From Leptothoe kymatousa TAU-MAC 1615 (GTDB taxonomy: Bacteria > Cyanobacteriota > Cyanobacteriia > Phormidesmidales > Phormidesmidaceae): a DNA stretch of 64,000 bases. The position numbers and the translations under genes were made by a program. The notes under the pieces are model-generated. The model ran no database searches. It saw only the letters and a list, made by a program, of their open reading frames with translations, and was not told the origin of the DNA. The DNA lies in NCBI RefSeq assembly GCF_018739865.1, contig NZ_JADOER010000012.1:1-64000 (forward strand), read 5' to 3'. Below are positions 24,970-33,944 of the stretch, in pieces (the stretch's first letter is position 1; each line of letters opens with the position of its first letter).

Positions 24970-25404
24970 CTATTCATCCCCCGATAACAGATTGCTACGA
25001 AGCTGCTCTGCTAAAGCAATAAAGACCTTCTGATTCTCCATCTCAACTCCATGGGTCATACGACACAAAACTCGATTTTCGACAGCATTCATGGATTTCA
25101 AAGCAGCGTCGCCTTTGTCAGACAACAGCAATAGTTGACTGCGTTTATCAGCCGGATTCGGTTTTCTCTCAATCATTTCTTGGGCCACCAGTTCTTGAAC
25201 AACCCTGTTCACCTGTGCTTTGTCCCTATGGATGGTTTGGGCGATGCGCTGCGCCGTACACTCCTCCATGGCAGCGATCATTTTTAGTATTTTCATATGC
25301 GTCGGGGCAATCCTCAAACCCTCCGCCTCTAATTCGGCGGCCAGGCGCGATTTAAATGAATGCATCAGCCGAAACATCGATTCAATCAGGTGTGGTGCAG
25401 TCAA
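24970..25404 (-). CDS. MarR-family transcriptional regulator
   Basis: 144 aa with the MarR winged-helix layout: recognition region RIAQTIHRDKAQVNRVVQEL (residues 53-72) and the wing with the family signature NPADKRSQLLLLSDKGDAAL (83-102). Long terminal helices would form the dimer. It is divergent from a siderophore-interacting flavoprotein and an O-methyltransferase. Two palindromic sites in the shared promoter suggest it represses both itself and that pair. The ligand is unknown; it could be an aromatic or redox signal, by analogy with other MarR proteins. Confidence 0.9.
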   Translation of the reverse strand: MTAPHLIESMFRLMHSFKSRLAAELEAEGLRIAPTHMKILKMIAAMEECTAQRIAQTIHRDKAQVNRVVQELVAQEMIERKPNPADKRSQLLLLSDKGDAALKSMNAVENRVLCRMTHGVEMENQKVFIALAEQLRSNLLSGDE

Positions 25405-25425
25405 TTTCGCGAGCCTCCAATTAAT

Positions 25426-25488
25426 TAGTTGACACTATCATCTAGTTTGACTATAGTTAATTTATCGAATAGATGACACTGTCAACTA
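25426..25488. promoter_or_regulatory. Two MarR-type palindromic operators
   Basis: 25426-25444 reads TAGTTGACACTATCATCTA and 25470-25488 reads TAGATGACACTGTCAACTA. They are near-complements of each other, and each is itself an inverted repeat (TTGACA...TATCA; TGACA...TGTCA). The centre-to-centre distance is 44 bases, four helical turns. They lie between marR and the flavoprotein gene, so they are the likely MarR sites. Confidence 0.72.
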
Positions 25489-25525
25489 TATTCCGTTTGA
25501 CCCACGTAAACAAGGACTCATTTTT

Positions 25526-26239
25526 ATGAAACCCAAATTAAGACTGACGCAGGTTCACGAAGTCCAGGATTTAGGCCCCCATATGCGACGTATCGTCCTC
25601 GGGGGTGACGACCTAACGGATTTTCCAGTTGGCCAGGAGAGTGCCCACGTTAAAGTGATCGTTCCACCGCCCGGTGAGACCAAGCCCAAACTATCGTTTA
25701 GCTTTGGTGCCAAAAAGTGGATTCGCTCTTATACAGTGCGCGCATTTAATGCAGAGCAACATCGGCTAACCATCGATTTTTCAGTCAATAACCACAGCGG
25801 TGTAGTGGCCGATTGGGCCGTACAAGCAAGACCAGGTGACTATCTTGGCATCGGTGGCCCTGGCCCGATAAAACACACGGATTTTGCAGCGGATTGGCAT
25901 TTGATCGTGGGTGATTTCTCGGCTCTACCCGCCCTGGCTGCGACGGTCGAAAAGCTGCCGAAGAGTTCTAAAGGCTATGTATTGGCCCAAGTGCCCACCG
26001 TCCAAGACCAACAACAGATAGAGGTTCCACCTCATATGCATTTTCAGTGGGTTGTGAACCCGGATGTATTACGCAATGAACTGCTGCAGCACGTTCAGCA
26101 AATCGATTGGATGGATGGGCAGCCTGCCATATTTATTGCCGGTGAGGCATCGCAGACTAAAGCAATCCACGGTTATGTAAAAACACAACCCGGCTATCAA
26201 AAAGAGAAGACCTATGCCTCTGGCTATTGGCAGGCATGA
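25526..26239 (+). CDS. Siderophore-interacting FAD protein (ViuB/SIP family)
   Basis: 237 aa. The FAD-binding domain has HMRRIVLGGDDLTDFP, WIRSYTVRAFN (RxYTxR flavin motif, residues 68-78) and FSVNNHSGVVADWAVQARPG with GDYLGIGGPG (about 110). The C-terminal SIP domain has HLIVGDFSALPALAATVE and IFIAGEASQTKAI. Family members reduce ferric siderophores or other substrates using NAD(P)H. No siderophore genes are adjacent; the partner is an O-methyltransferase 53 bases downstream. MarR-type control suggests induction by a small organic molecule rather than by iron alone. Confidence 0.88.
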   Translation: MKPKLRLTQVHEVQDLGPHMRRIVLGGDDLTDFPVGQESAHVKVIVPPPGETKPKLSFSFGAKKWIRSYTVRAFNAEQHRLTIDFSVNNHSGVVADWAVQARPGDYLGIGGPGPIKHTDFAADWHLIVGDFSALPALAATVEKLPKSSKGYVLAQVPTVQDQQQIEVPPHMHFQWVVNPDVLRNELLQHVQQIDWMDGQPAIFIAGEASQTKAIHGYVKTQPGYQKEKTYASGYWQA

Positions 26240-26292
26240 TGCTGACAAATACTTTGCCTGCCCTGCATTCGTACACACCGTATTAAAGGAAA

Positions 26293-26970
26293 ATGACCAT
26301 GCACAAACTTACAGACGCGACCGTATTGAACACGCTAGATGTCCTTTACAAGGATGCGTCTTCAGATAAGCGTAAACTGCTCGCTGCCTTTCCTAAACTA
26401 TTGTTTGGCAACCTGCAGCCCAGCGATGCGCGGAAAGCGTATTTGCCAATTAATCGTGACCAGGGTGAGTTTATCTATGACCTGTTGATTACAGAAGGCG
26501 CAAAACACATTGTTGAATTTGGGACATCCTTCGGTATCTCTACGTTGTTTCTAGGGGCTGCGGCTCGTCAAACCGGCGGACATGTGGTGACCAGTGAACT
26601 TTTACCCGAGAAATGTGCGATCGCACAGAAAAACTTTGACCGCGCCGGCATCGCAGACTTAGTCGATCTGCGCGCAGGAGATGCCATGGAGACGCTGGCC
26701 AGTGTCGATGACGGTATCGATTTTCTACTGCTCGACGGATGGAATAATCTCTACCTACCGTTGCTACAAATGGTGGAGCATAAACTCAACCCAGGTGCGT
26801 ATATCTACACCGATAATGCATCGTTCCCAGGGACAGAACCCTTGCTATCCTATTTGCGAGAAAATCCGACTAAATTCGACTCTGACTATATAAAAACGGG
26901 CAAGGGAGGCATCGAATTAACCAAGTATTTGGGGGCCTGCGATCGCTACCAGCATAAGCCAACCGTTTGA
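26293..26970 (+). CDS. SAM-dependent O-methyltransferase (caffeoyl-CoA type)
   Basis: 225 aa; ATG 26293 follows an AAGGA Shine-Dalgarno. SAM motif I is IVEFGTSFGISTLFLGAAA (residues 73-91), then HVVTSELLPEKC with the acidic SAM ligand, LRAGDAMETLA, and IDFLLLDGWNNLYLPLLQM carrying the metal-site Asp. The late TDNASFPGT replaces the usual DNxLW. This is the class I, cation-dependent O-methyltransferase fold acting on catechol-like substrates. It is co-transcribed with the flavoprotein under the divergent MarR. The pair could process an aromatic metabolite; the substrate is unknown. Confidence 0.85.
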   Translation: MTMHKLTDATVLNTLDVLYKDASSDKRKLLAAFPKLLFGNLQPSDARKAYLPINRDQGEFIYDLLITEGAKHIVEFGTSFGISTLFLGAAARQTGGHVVTSELLPEKCAIAQKNFDRAGIADLVDLRAGDAMETLASVDDGIDFLLLDGWNNLYLPLLQMVEHKLNPGAYIYTDNASFPGTEPLLSYLRENPTKFDSDYIKTGKGGIELTKYLGACDRYQHKPTV

Positions 26971-27146
26971 AACACCGTTAAGCAGGCTGCCTAACATGAG
27001 CGGACGATAGATCCATTGCGCTGTCGTGAAACGAAGGACTGACTATAGTGAATACAGTGAGTCTACCTAATGCCCCATGTAGGGATATGAGGCTGACTGA
27101 TGTCCCCTAACCATGAATTTTCCCGGCAATACGGGTGCTAGCAACC

Positions 27147-28883
27147 ATGTCATATCCATCTACACCCTCTGTTGAGGCCTCAACAGAGACCTGCATAACC
27201 ACCTTTGAGCAGTTTGTGCAATTGGCGGACTATTCCCTGATGGATAGCTTAAATGCCGATCCGGATGCCACGGTTGATGGGGATGATCACCGTGCCCGCG
27301 AGGTTTTTTCGGGGCATTTCGTACCGGTGGCACCCACACCGCTTCCAGCACCAGAATACGTAGCCCACAGCAGCACGTTCTTTAAGGAACTGGGGTTGAG
27401 CGATCAGCTGGCGTTCGATGAAAAATTTCGCCAGGTCTTTTCGGGTGATCTCTCCGCTGTCCATGGGCCGATGCAACCGGTGGGCTGGGCGACGGGGTAT
27501 GCCCTGTCGATTTATGGCACCGAATATACCCACAATTGTCCCTTCGGTACGGGGAATGGCTATGGCGATGGTCGGGCGATATCTGTATTTGAAGGCATTA
27601 TCAACGGCCAGCGCTGGGAAATGCAATTAAAAGGCGGTGGCCCAACGCCCTATTGCCGGGGTGCCGACGGGCGGGCCGTTCTCCGTTCTAGTGTGCGGGA
27701 GTTTCTAGCCCAAGACTATATGCACGCCTTAGGGGTGCCCACATCGCGCTCTTTAACCCTGTATGTGTCTAAATCTGAGACCGTTACCCGGCCTTGGTAT
27801 TCCCAAGACTCCTGCTCCCTTGACCCCGATGTTTTGGTGGATAATCCTGTGGCCATTTCCACTCGCGTTGCCCCCTCCTTTTTGCGCGTGGGTCAGCTAG
27901 AGCTATTTGCCCGCCGCGTTGGCGCAGCCTCTCCAAAGGAGAATCGCAACAATGCTCACCCCAAAGCATCCGAGGAGTTGCGCCTGATCGTGTCCCACTT
28001 AATTGAACGAGAATACAAAAGCGACATTAATCCCAACCTTGGTTTTGCCGATCAATTGGTTGAGTTAGCGAAGCTATTTCGCCAGCGTCTAATTTCCCTG
28101 GTGACCCATTGGCTACGGGTGGGCTACTGCCAGGGCAATTTTAACAGTGACAACTGCGCCGCCGGTGGCTTTACCCTCGACTATGGCCCCTTTGGGTTTT
28201 GTGAAATTTTTGACCCTTGGTTTCAACCCTGGACTGGCGGCGGCCAACACTTTGCCTTTATCAATCAGCCAGTCGCAGCAGACGCGAACTATTATATGTT
28301 TTGGAAAGCGGTGAGACCTCTCCTGGCAGACGATACTGACGCTTTAGAACAGTTCGACCAAATAGGCCGTGGCTTTGCAGACGCCATGCAACAACAAGTT
28401 CAAACCATGTGGGCGTCCAAACTGGGCTTGGCTGAATTTAACCCAGAACTATTTAAGCAATTAATGCAGTTAGTCACCCACTCAGATGTGGATTACACCA
28501 TTTTCTTCCGCGAGTTATCCCACATACCCGACGATGTCTCAGCCTTGAAAAAGAGCTTCTATGGTAAAACATCGCAACAGTTCGAGGACCAATGGCAAAC
28601 TTGGCTAAAAAGCTGGCGCGGCCTACTTGATGATGGCAATTTGGCTGAGATATCCACAAAGATGAAACAGACTAACCCCAAATACGCCTGGAGGGAGTGG
28701 TTGATTGTCCCGGCCTATGAACAAGCCATGCAGGGTGACTATACGTTGGTTAAAGAGTTGCAAGCGGTACTAAGCGCTCCCTATGATGAGCAATCACAAG
28801 ACGTAGAAGATAAATACTATCGTCTAAGACCGAGCGCGTTTTCTGATGTGGGTGGGGTGTCGCACTATAGTTGTTCATCTTGA
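27147..28883 (+). CDS. selO: Protein adenylyltransferase SelO (YdiU family)
   Basis: 578 aa from ATG 27147 (a TTG at 27135 is less likely). The SelO pseudokinase signature is strong: [33 protein letters not shown] and [20 protein letters not shown] (residues 155-200), [20 protein letters not shown], then [20 protein letters not shown] followed by YGPFGF (the ATP/metal site with the catalytic DYGPFG). SelO transfers AMP to Ser/Thr/Tyr of redox proteins in oxidative stress. No Sec or C-terminal Cys motif is needed in bacteria; the protein here ends HYSCSS. It stands alone with about 180 bases to the upstream methyltransferase. Confidence 0.93.
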   Translation: MSYPSTPSVEASTETCITTFEQFVQLADYSLMDSLNADPDATVDGDDHRAREVFSGHFVPVAPTPLPAPEYVAHSSTFFKELGLSDQLAFDEKFRQVFSGDLSAVHGPMQPVGWATGYALSIYGTEYTHNCPFGTGNGYGDGRAISVFEGIINGQRWEMQLKGGGPTPYCRGADGRAVLRSSVREFLAQDYMHALGVPTSRSLTLYVSKSETVTRPWYSQDSCSLDPDVLVDNPVAISTRVAPSFLRVGQLELFARRVGAASPKENRNNAHPKASEELRLIVSHLIEREYKSDINPNLGFADQLVELAKLFRQRLISLVTHWLRVGYCQGNFNSDNCAAGGFTLDYGPFGFCEIFDPWFQPWTGGGQHFAFINQPVAADANYYMFWKAVRPLLADDTDALEQFDQIGRGFADAMQQQVQTMWASKLGLAEFNPELFKQLMQLVTHSDVDYTIFFRELSHIPDDVSALKKSFYGKTSQQFEDQWQTWLKSWRGLLDDGNLAEISTKMKQTNPKYAWREWLIVPAYEQAMQGDYTLVKELQAVLSAPYDEQSQDVEDKYYRLRPSAFSDVGGVSHYSCSS

Positions 28884-29281
28884 TGATGCGCGGGCTGCGG
28901 ACCGGCCCATGGTTGTCGACAATTCTACGCAGGATGCCGTAGCCCAGAATGCTCTTTTCAAGACTCACTCTGGTTTTTAAATTACGAATTCTAGCTAACG
29001 CCCGTTTGCCCTAGGGCAATGCTCAACAATCACACATAGTCGTCAGGCTAAGGTGATATGCAAGTTAAAAACTGTATGATGTGTGCCTGTCCTCAATCAA
29101 CAGGTTCCCTGGGGTGAACAACTCTAGGTCAAGGTGTTGCTCAATGGAAGTATGAATTTAATGCACGCTGCGTGTGGAAATATTGCAACACATAACGTTC
29201 CAATACGGTTCATGCCTTCATTCAATAACGATCTAAAACTTGGAAAGAGACTATTTACTGTCAGATCTGCCAGCTAACTCC
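28884..29281. other. Intergenic stretch, nothing recognised
   Basis: 398 bases between selO and puuE. It is AT-rich with no palindrome, tandem repeat or credible frame. It presumably holds the selO terminator and the puuE promoter. Confidence 0.35.
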
Positions 29282-30202
29282 ATGACTATCTCCCCTTACC
29301 CCCGCGATCTCATTGGCTATGGCCAAACGCCACCCGACCCCCAGTGGCCTAACAATGCTCAACTAGCGCTTCAGTTTGTCATTAATTACGAGGAAGGGGG
29401 CGAAAACTGCATTTTGCATGGCGATCCCGCCTCGGAAGCGTTTTTGTCTGAGTCGGTGGGTACTCCACCCTTGCCGGGGGTACGCAACCTCAATATGGAA
29501 TCGATGTACGAGTATGGCAGCAGGGCTGGTTTTTGGCGGCTGCATCGACTATTTACGTCGCGATCGCTACCCCTTACCGTCTATGCCGTAGCCATGGCCC
29601 TTGAACGCAACCCCGATGCGGGTAAAGCCATGGTGGAGGCGGGTTGGGAGGTTGCCAGCCATGGTTATCGCTGGATTGATTATCAATATGTTGGTGAAGA
29701 CATCGAGCGAGAACATATTCGTAAGGCCATCGAGATCCAGACCCAGGTGACGGGGAGTCGGCCTTTAGGGTTTTACCAGGGTCGCTTAAGCCCCAATACC
29801 CGGCGTTTAGTGGTGGAAGAAGGTGGCTTTCTGTACGATGCCGATAGCTATGCCGATGATTTACCCTACTGGATGCATGACTATGGCAAGCCCCATTTAG
29901 TTATCCCCTATACCCTGGATACCAATGACATGCGCTTTGCCACCTACCAGGGGTTTAATTCGGGGGATCAGTTTTTTGCCTACCTGCGTGATGCCTTTGA
30001 TGTGCTGTATCGCGAAGGTGAGAAAACGCCAAAAATGTTGAGTATTGGCTTGCACTGTCGTTTGGTGGGCCGCCCGGGTAGAACGGCTGCATTGGCTCGG
30101 TTTTTGGATTATGTTCAACAATATGAGCGGGTTTGGATTTGTCGCCGCGTCGATATTGCTCGGCATTGGCATCAGCATCACTTTCCCAATGCGGCTCAAT
30201 AA
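29282..30202 (+). CDS. puuE: PuuE-type allantoinase (polysaccharide-deacetylase fold)
   Basis: 306 aa from ATG 29282. The N-terminus has the diagnostic PRDLIGYGQTPPDPQWP and FVINYEEGGENCILHGDPAS of cofactor-independent allantoinases. NodB-type deacetylase segments follow (WEVASHGYRW, then DYQYV; FLYDADSYADDLPYW; LSIGLHCRLVGRPGR). PuuE opens the hydantoin ring of allantoin to allantoate in purine breakdown. Other family members are chitin deacetylases, but the start motif favours PuuE. An Asp/Glu/hydantoin racemase that could be an allantoin racemase lies 1.4 kb downstream on the other strand. Confidence 0.88.
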   Translation: MTISPYPRDLIGYGQTPPDPQWPNNAQLALQFVINYEEGGENCILHGDPASEAFLSESVGTPPLPGVRNLNMESMYEYGSRAGFWRLHRLFTSRSLPLTVYAVAMALERNPDAGKAMVEAGWEVASHGYRWIDYQYVGEDIEREHIRKAIEIQTQVTGSRPLGFYQGRLSPNTRRLVVEEGGFLYDADSYADDLPYWMHDYGKPHLVIPYTLDTNDMRFATYQGFNSGDQFFAYLRDAFDVLYREGEKTPKMLSIGLHCRLVGRPGRTAALARFLDYVQQYERVWICRRVDIARHWHQHHFPNAAQ

Positions 30203-30252
30203 TTGTTAGTTGATGGGCCGCATTGTCTTTTTTGTTGGGAAATAACAACAGA

Positions 30253-31161
30253 CTATTCCACACCTTCAAACCGCCAGGGCACCGGATCAACCGCCACCCC
30301 ATGCACATAAAGGCCCCAGTGCAGGTGCGGTCCGGTGGATGCCCCCGTTGACCCCACACCACCAATCACCTGTCCCGCATTAACAACGTCTCCTTCCGCC
30401 ACGTCGATGCGGCTGAGGTGAATCATAATGCTCAACACACCCTGGCCATGGTCAATCCCGATGGTATTGCCATGGATTTCAAAGCCGTCAGCCACTCGCC
30501 CCACCAGCCGGATGGTGCCCGCCGCAGGAGAGACAACCGGTGCCCCGGTGGCGGCGGCGTAGTCCACCCCTCGGTGGTAATAGTCTTCAGCAAACACGCC
30601 ATTGTAATATCGGCGGACACCAAACACAGTACTGACGTAGCCCTGGCTAGGACGGACCAGTGGCCCTTGCCAGCGGCGCTCTGGTGTGACGATGCGCTTA
30701 AATTCGGCGACGCGGTCAAATTCGTGATCGGTGCCCAGGTCGCTGCTGCCCTCGGGGAGCCAAATGCGCTGGGTGCTAAAGGAACGCCCCCCAAGGTTTA
30801 CCGCCAAGCTGCGGGATGAGCCTGCGGCAGAGACATTCAAGGTTAGGCGTCCGGGGGAGTCCAGCGGACTGGTGGGTACCAACGCCCGGTAGCGATTGCC
30901 AGAGACTGGAAAGCTGGGATAGTCGGTGCCATTGACCGACACCACCGGCGGCGTGCCAGTCGCTGCTGCGCCGGAGATCATCACCGAGATGGTATCCCCC
31001 AGCCTGGGGTTGGTTGGCGAGAGGGTGACATCATAGGCATGGGCGGCAGGGCTCCAAAGGCTGCCACTGGCGACTGTGCCGAGCATTGCCCCCGTCATTG
31101 CAAGAAAAGCGCGGCGCTGTAGACGGGAGGAAACGATCGGACTAATTTTGGGCTGCTTCAT
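30253..31161 (-). CDS. M23-family peptidoglycan endopeptidase, Tat-exported
   Basis: 302 aa from ATG 31161. A twin-arginine signal (LQRRAFLAMTG) is followed by a hydrophobic stretch and SPAAHA cleavage site. An Ig-like domain of about 90 residues follows (LSPTNPRLGDTISVMISG). The C-terminal LytM domain has HRGVDYAA (His/Asp zinc ligands, about residue 195), GNTIGIDHGQGVLSIMIHLS and STGASTGPHLHWGLYV (HxH ligand). All zinc ligands are present, so it should be an active endopeptidase cutting cross-links outside the cytoplasmic membrane. It is convergent with puuE and probably monocistronic. Confidence 0.93.
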   Translation of the reverse strand: MKQPKISPIVSSRLQRRAFLAMTGAMLGTVASGSLWSPAAHAYDVTLSPTNPRLGDTISVMISGAAATGTPPVVSVNGTDYPSFPVSGNRYRALVPTSPLDSPGRLTLNVSAAGSSRSLAVNLGGRSFSTQRIWLPEGSSDLGTDHEFDRVAEFKRIVTPERRWQGPLVRPSQGYVSTVFGVRRYYNGVFAEDYYHRGVDYAAATGAPVVSPAAGTIRLVGRVADGFEIHGNTIGIDHGQGVLSIMIHLSRIDVAEGDVVNAGQVIGGVGSTGASTGPHLHWGLYVHGVAVDPVPWRFEGVE

Positions 31162-31636
31162 AGCTTGTTGTGCGTGGGATGGGTAACAATATCGCATAAT
31201 CGGCGACAGAGTAAACCTGATAAGGTGCCAGTTTCTGCTAAGGACGGTAATCCCCTCCTGGGCTACCGTGTATACATAAGTCGGAGAGAATAGCTAAACC
31301 TCTTCATTCTCAACGGTTTCAGCCTTTTCTGACAAGGGTTTCCCTTGCGTTGGCGTTGGCCTGTCCTTTGGACTTAGGGGAACCGTCAGGGAGGTGTGTG
31401 GATAACCTGCGCTAACGACCGAACACACCTCCGTTGGTTCCCCTTGCCCTAGGCTTTAGCCCATGTCCTAGCCCCCGATGGCACATACTTACCGGCGGGA
31501 ATCTCCACATCCTGGATCAGGGCGTGCATCATCACAATGCATCCGTGGCCCACCTGGGCATTAAACAATGATTGACTGGGGTGGGCCTTGGAAGCTATCC
31601 TGCGCTCTATCTAGCTGCTGCGACTTGCCCCTAACA
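31162..31636. other. Intergenic stretch with a large hairpin
   Basis: 475 bases. It contains the hairpin at 31377-31443. I see no gene. Confidence 0.4.
31377..31443. repeat. Long imperfect hairpin element
   Basis: GGGGAACC (31377-31384) and GGAGGTGTGT (31389-31398) pair with ACACACCTCC (31423-31432) and GGTTCCCC (31436-31443), separated by small internal loops. The total stem is 18 bp with a 24-nt loop. It could be a REP-like mobile hairpin or a terminator-like structure; no T-run follows. Confidence 0.6.
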
Positions 31637-32392
31637 CTAGTGAAGGAAATTCTCAGCCTGATAATGGGCTGGATAGCCTTTGATGTTCTTCCGCTCCGGT
31701 GCCCGATAGGTCAATTGTTTGCTAGTGTGCGTTCCCAAACTAACCAAGGATTCTGCCATTTTGACGGCGGCGGCAACCGCATCAATCACGGGCACCCCTA
31801 AACGGTCTGCCAGTTGTTGTTCTAAGCCACTCATGCCAGCGCAACCCAAACAAATTGCCTCAGCACCATCGGTTTGAATCGCTAACTGGCTAGCTTCAAG
31901 CAACACGTCTAGGGTGTTTGCTCGGTCTTGTTCTGTGTCTAGCACCGATAGTTTTGTTGTTCGCACAGATGCACAACGGTCTGTGAGACCGGTTTTAACA
32001 ATTGTTTTTTCTACCATATCCCGCACGCGGTGGAGAGTGGTAACAACGCTCCACTTGGCCGCTACCATATTGGCCACATACAGGCTAGCTTCAGCAATGC
32101 CGATCACGGGTTTAGTCGTAATCTCACGGGCTGCTTCAATGCCTGGATCTCCCCAACAGGCCAAAATAAAGGCGTCAGAGTCATTGTCTAGAATAATCTG
32201 TTCTAAAATGCCGGGGATTGCTAAATATTCATCGTAAAAGCTCTCAATGGATTCAGGGCCGCTTTCGGGCTGCACCGTGACAATTTCGGTACTTGGAAAT
32301 TTAATGCTTTGGGCCGAGGCATTGATATTGGCCGTCATGGGCTGGCAGGTGTTGCCGTTGATGATTTTGATCCGACAGGTGGATAGAGACAT
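31637..32392 (-). CDS. Asp/Glu/hydantoin racemase family protein (possible allantoin racemase)
   Basis: 251 aa from ATG 32392. Family signatures are RIKIINGNT near the start, AFILACWGDPGIEAAREI with the first catalytic Cys (about residue 79), PVIGIAEAS, and ICLGCAGMSGLEQQLADRLG with the second catalytic Cys (about residue 182). The two-Cys layout and INGNT start match HyuA/HpxA-type racemases acting on hydantoins such as allantoin. PuuE nearby makes allantoin plausible; an aspartate racemase remains possible. A LuxR-type HTH gene lies 37 bases upstream on the same strand and is probably co-transcribed. Confidence 0.8.
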   Translation of the reverse strand: MSLSTCRIKIINGNTCQPMTANINASAQSIKFPSTEIVTVQPESGPESIESFYDEYLAIPGILEQIILDNDSDAFILACWGDPGIEAAREITTKPVIGIAEASLYVANMVAAKWSVVTTLHRVRDMVEKTIVKTGLTDRCASVRTTKLSVLDTEQDRANTLDVLLEASQLAIQTDGAEAICLGCAGMSGLEQQLADRLGVPVIDAVAAAVKMAESLVSLGTHTSKQLTYRAPERKNIKGYPAHYQAENFLH

Positions 32393-32428
32393 AACGGAGT
32401 TGGGCAAAACGTCTGATGGTGATCTCGT

Positions 32429-32638
32429 TTAGCTTATCTTTAACTTTGCAACCATTGCTGTCCGGGCAGAAACGTCGAGTTTCTGAAACATTCGCTTTAG
32501 CACTTGTGTCACAGCATCACGACTGATGTGTAACTGCAAAGCGATTTCTCTATTAGTCAAGCCTTGTGAAACTAATTCAACAACGTCAACTAAAGATTGA
32601 ACTGATAGATGATGCACCGGGATCTGCTGCTCTATCAT
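32429..32638 (-). CDS. Stand-alone LuxR/GerE-type HTH regulator
   Basis: 69 aa. Nearly the whole protein is a GerE helix-turn-helix: VVELVSQGLTNREIALQLHI (residues 19-38), then SRDAVTQVLKRMFQKLDVSA and AMVAKL. It has no receiver or autoinducer domain, so it is either constitutively active or controlled by expression. It is encoded directly upstream of the racemase and probably regulates it. Intact, with an ATG start. Confidence 0.82.
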   Translation of the reverse strand: MIEQQIPVHHLSVQSLVDVVELVSQGLTNREIALQLHISRDAVTQVLKRMFQKLDVSARTAMVAKLKIS

Positions 32639-33146
32639 TCGTTAGCTTACGGAATCTGCAGTTTGACTAATTTTTGGGTAACGATCTCGAAACTAAGGGG
32701 AATGCACATAAATAAAATCCCCATCATAGAATATGTCGTAGGACCTCCTCCCCTTACGAAGGGGAGGTGCCGTAGGCGGAGGGGTCTGGACCGATAGCGC
32801 TAACTGTCGAGAACCCCCTGTAAGTCCCCCTTCGTAAGGGGGACAGCACACCTCGAACATGTCTCAAAGAGGTAGATTATTTTCATGCAGACGCCTAATC
32901 GGGCAATCTCGGTAGATCTGAATCAAATAGTCAAAAAAACTGGACCGCATCAGCCAGGATGAGCAAAAAAATCTGCTGGCTACCTTAGCTGAAATGTTTT
33001 CCGAATAGTTTGCCTAACCAGGGATAAAGATTGTTGAAGACATCTTTCAGTCTTTTTAGTCAGACTATTTCAGTTATTTACTACGTAATCAATATTCAGC
33101 ACAATCAGCAATTATTGCAATAGCCACCCTGGTGACAACTCTCGCA
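32639..33146. other. Intergenic stretch with two related hairpins
   Basis: 508 bases. It contains the hairpins at 32747-32767 and 32824-32844. From 32880 to 33146 the sequence is AT-rich with no gene; short in-frame stretches suggest an old remnant but I cannot name it. Confidence 0.4.
32747..32844. repeat. Paired REP-like hairpins
   Basis: CCTCCCCTTACGAAGGGGAGG (written with its loop: CCTCCCCTT-ACG-AAGGGGAGG) at 32747-32767 and GTCCCCCTT-CGT-AAGGGGGAC at 32824-32844. Both are C-rich palindromes around a complementary ACG/CGT loop, facing each other across 56 bases. This is the layout of a bacterial interspersed mosaic or REP doublet. Confidence 0.65.
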
Positions 33147-33551
33147 TTACTCGGCCTCCCAATGCTCAAGCTGCAATCCTTCAACCCTTTCAAACTCTCG
33201 CGTATTGTGAGTTACTAAAGTCAGATTGTTCGACAAAGCGATCGCAGTAATTTGAAAATCATAAGACCCTATCGGAGTCCCGGTAATGGCTAGCTTTGTC
33301 CGACTCTGGCCTTACAACAAAGCCGATTCATCATCAAACGGCAACGAAACAAACCGTCATAAAAATGCTTGCTGGCGTTCTAATGTCCGCTTTGGGTTGT
33401 TACTCCGACAAGCACCATAAAATAACTCAGCCTTAACTACAGAGCAGACAGCCATTTCCTCGGTAGGCGTCGCTAACAAACGGTCTCGCACCGACGCAGA
33501 ACGACCGTTCAGATACACCACACAAACATTCGTATCCAGCAGATAGCGCAT
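33147..33551 (-). pseudogene. vapC: Decayed VapC toxin (PIN domain) with two in-frame stops
   Basis: The frame starts MRYLLDTNVCVVYLNG (PIN-domain first Asp) at 33551. It hits TGA at 33357-33359 and, 18 codons later, TAA. Beyond both stops the same frame continues with GTPIGSYDFQITAIALSNN and LTLVTHNTREF, then LEHWEAE and a proper stop at 33147. Apart from the two stops the full-length VapC, including the C-terminal Asp in SYD, is recognisable. So this is a broken tRNA-cleaving toxin. The antitoxin beside it is also frameshifted. Confidence 0.85.
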
Positions 33552-33553
33552 CC

Positions 33554-33797
33554 CTACTCAAACGCTCCCGCCAAATCTTCATCAAGCGCCTCTGAAATCC
33601 CCCCCATTATCAACGTTGATAGGATCATCCGTGCAGATGCCATAGAGATCTTCTAAAGGCAAACCAACCGTGGTAGCCGTTGGGACGGGCTGATAGATCA
33701 CCATGACTTCAATGTCTAGATCCTGAAGGCCAACCGGAATTTCAAGATGCAAAATGCCATCCTGACCCACCCGCTGACGTACCTTAATGCTTTCCAT
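33554..33797 (-). pseudogene. vapB: Frameshifted antitoxin partner of VapC
   Basis: ATG 33797 opens MESIKVRQRVGQDGILHLEI, a typical small cyanobacterial antitoxin. The frame ends early at 33582. Removing one base from the seven-C run at 33599-33605 (G7 on the coding strand) restores GGISEALDEDLAGAFE and a stop at 33554, two bases before vapC, the normal operon layout. The shift in a homopolymer could be real or a sequencing error. With the vapC stops nearby, decay is the simpler reading. Confidence 0.75.
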
Positions 33798-33944
33798 CAT
33801 GGTTACTCCCTCCTAATCAACATCCTCGCCCAATGCCCCACGACTGAGTTCAAGCGGTCTCTAACTCAGTTATAGTCCCTCGGACCACAAGTTAGTTGAT
33901 TGAGTATCCAACATCTGGGGCCTGCATCCAAAGGCCAATAGTCT

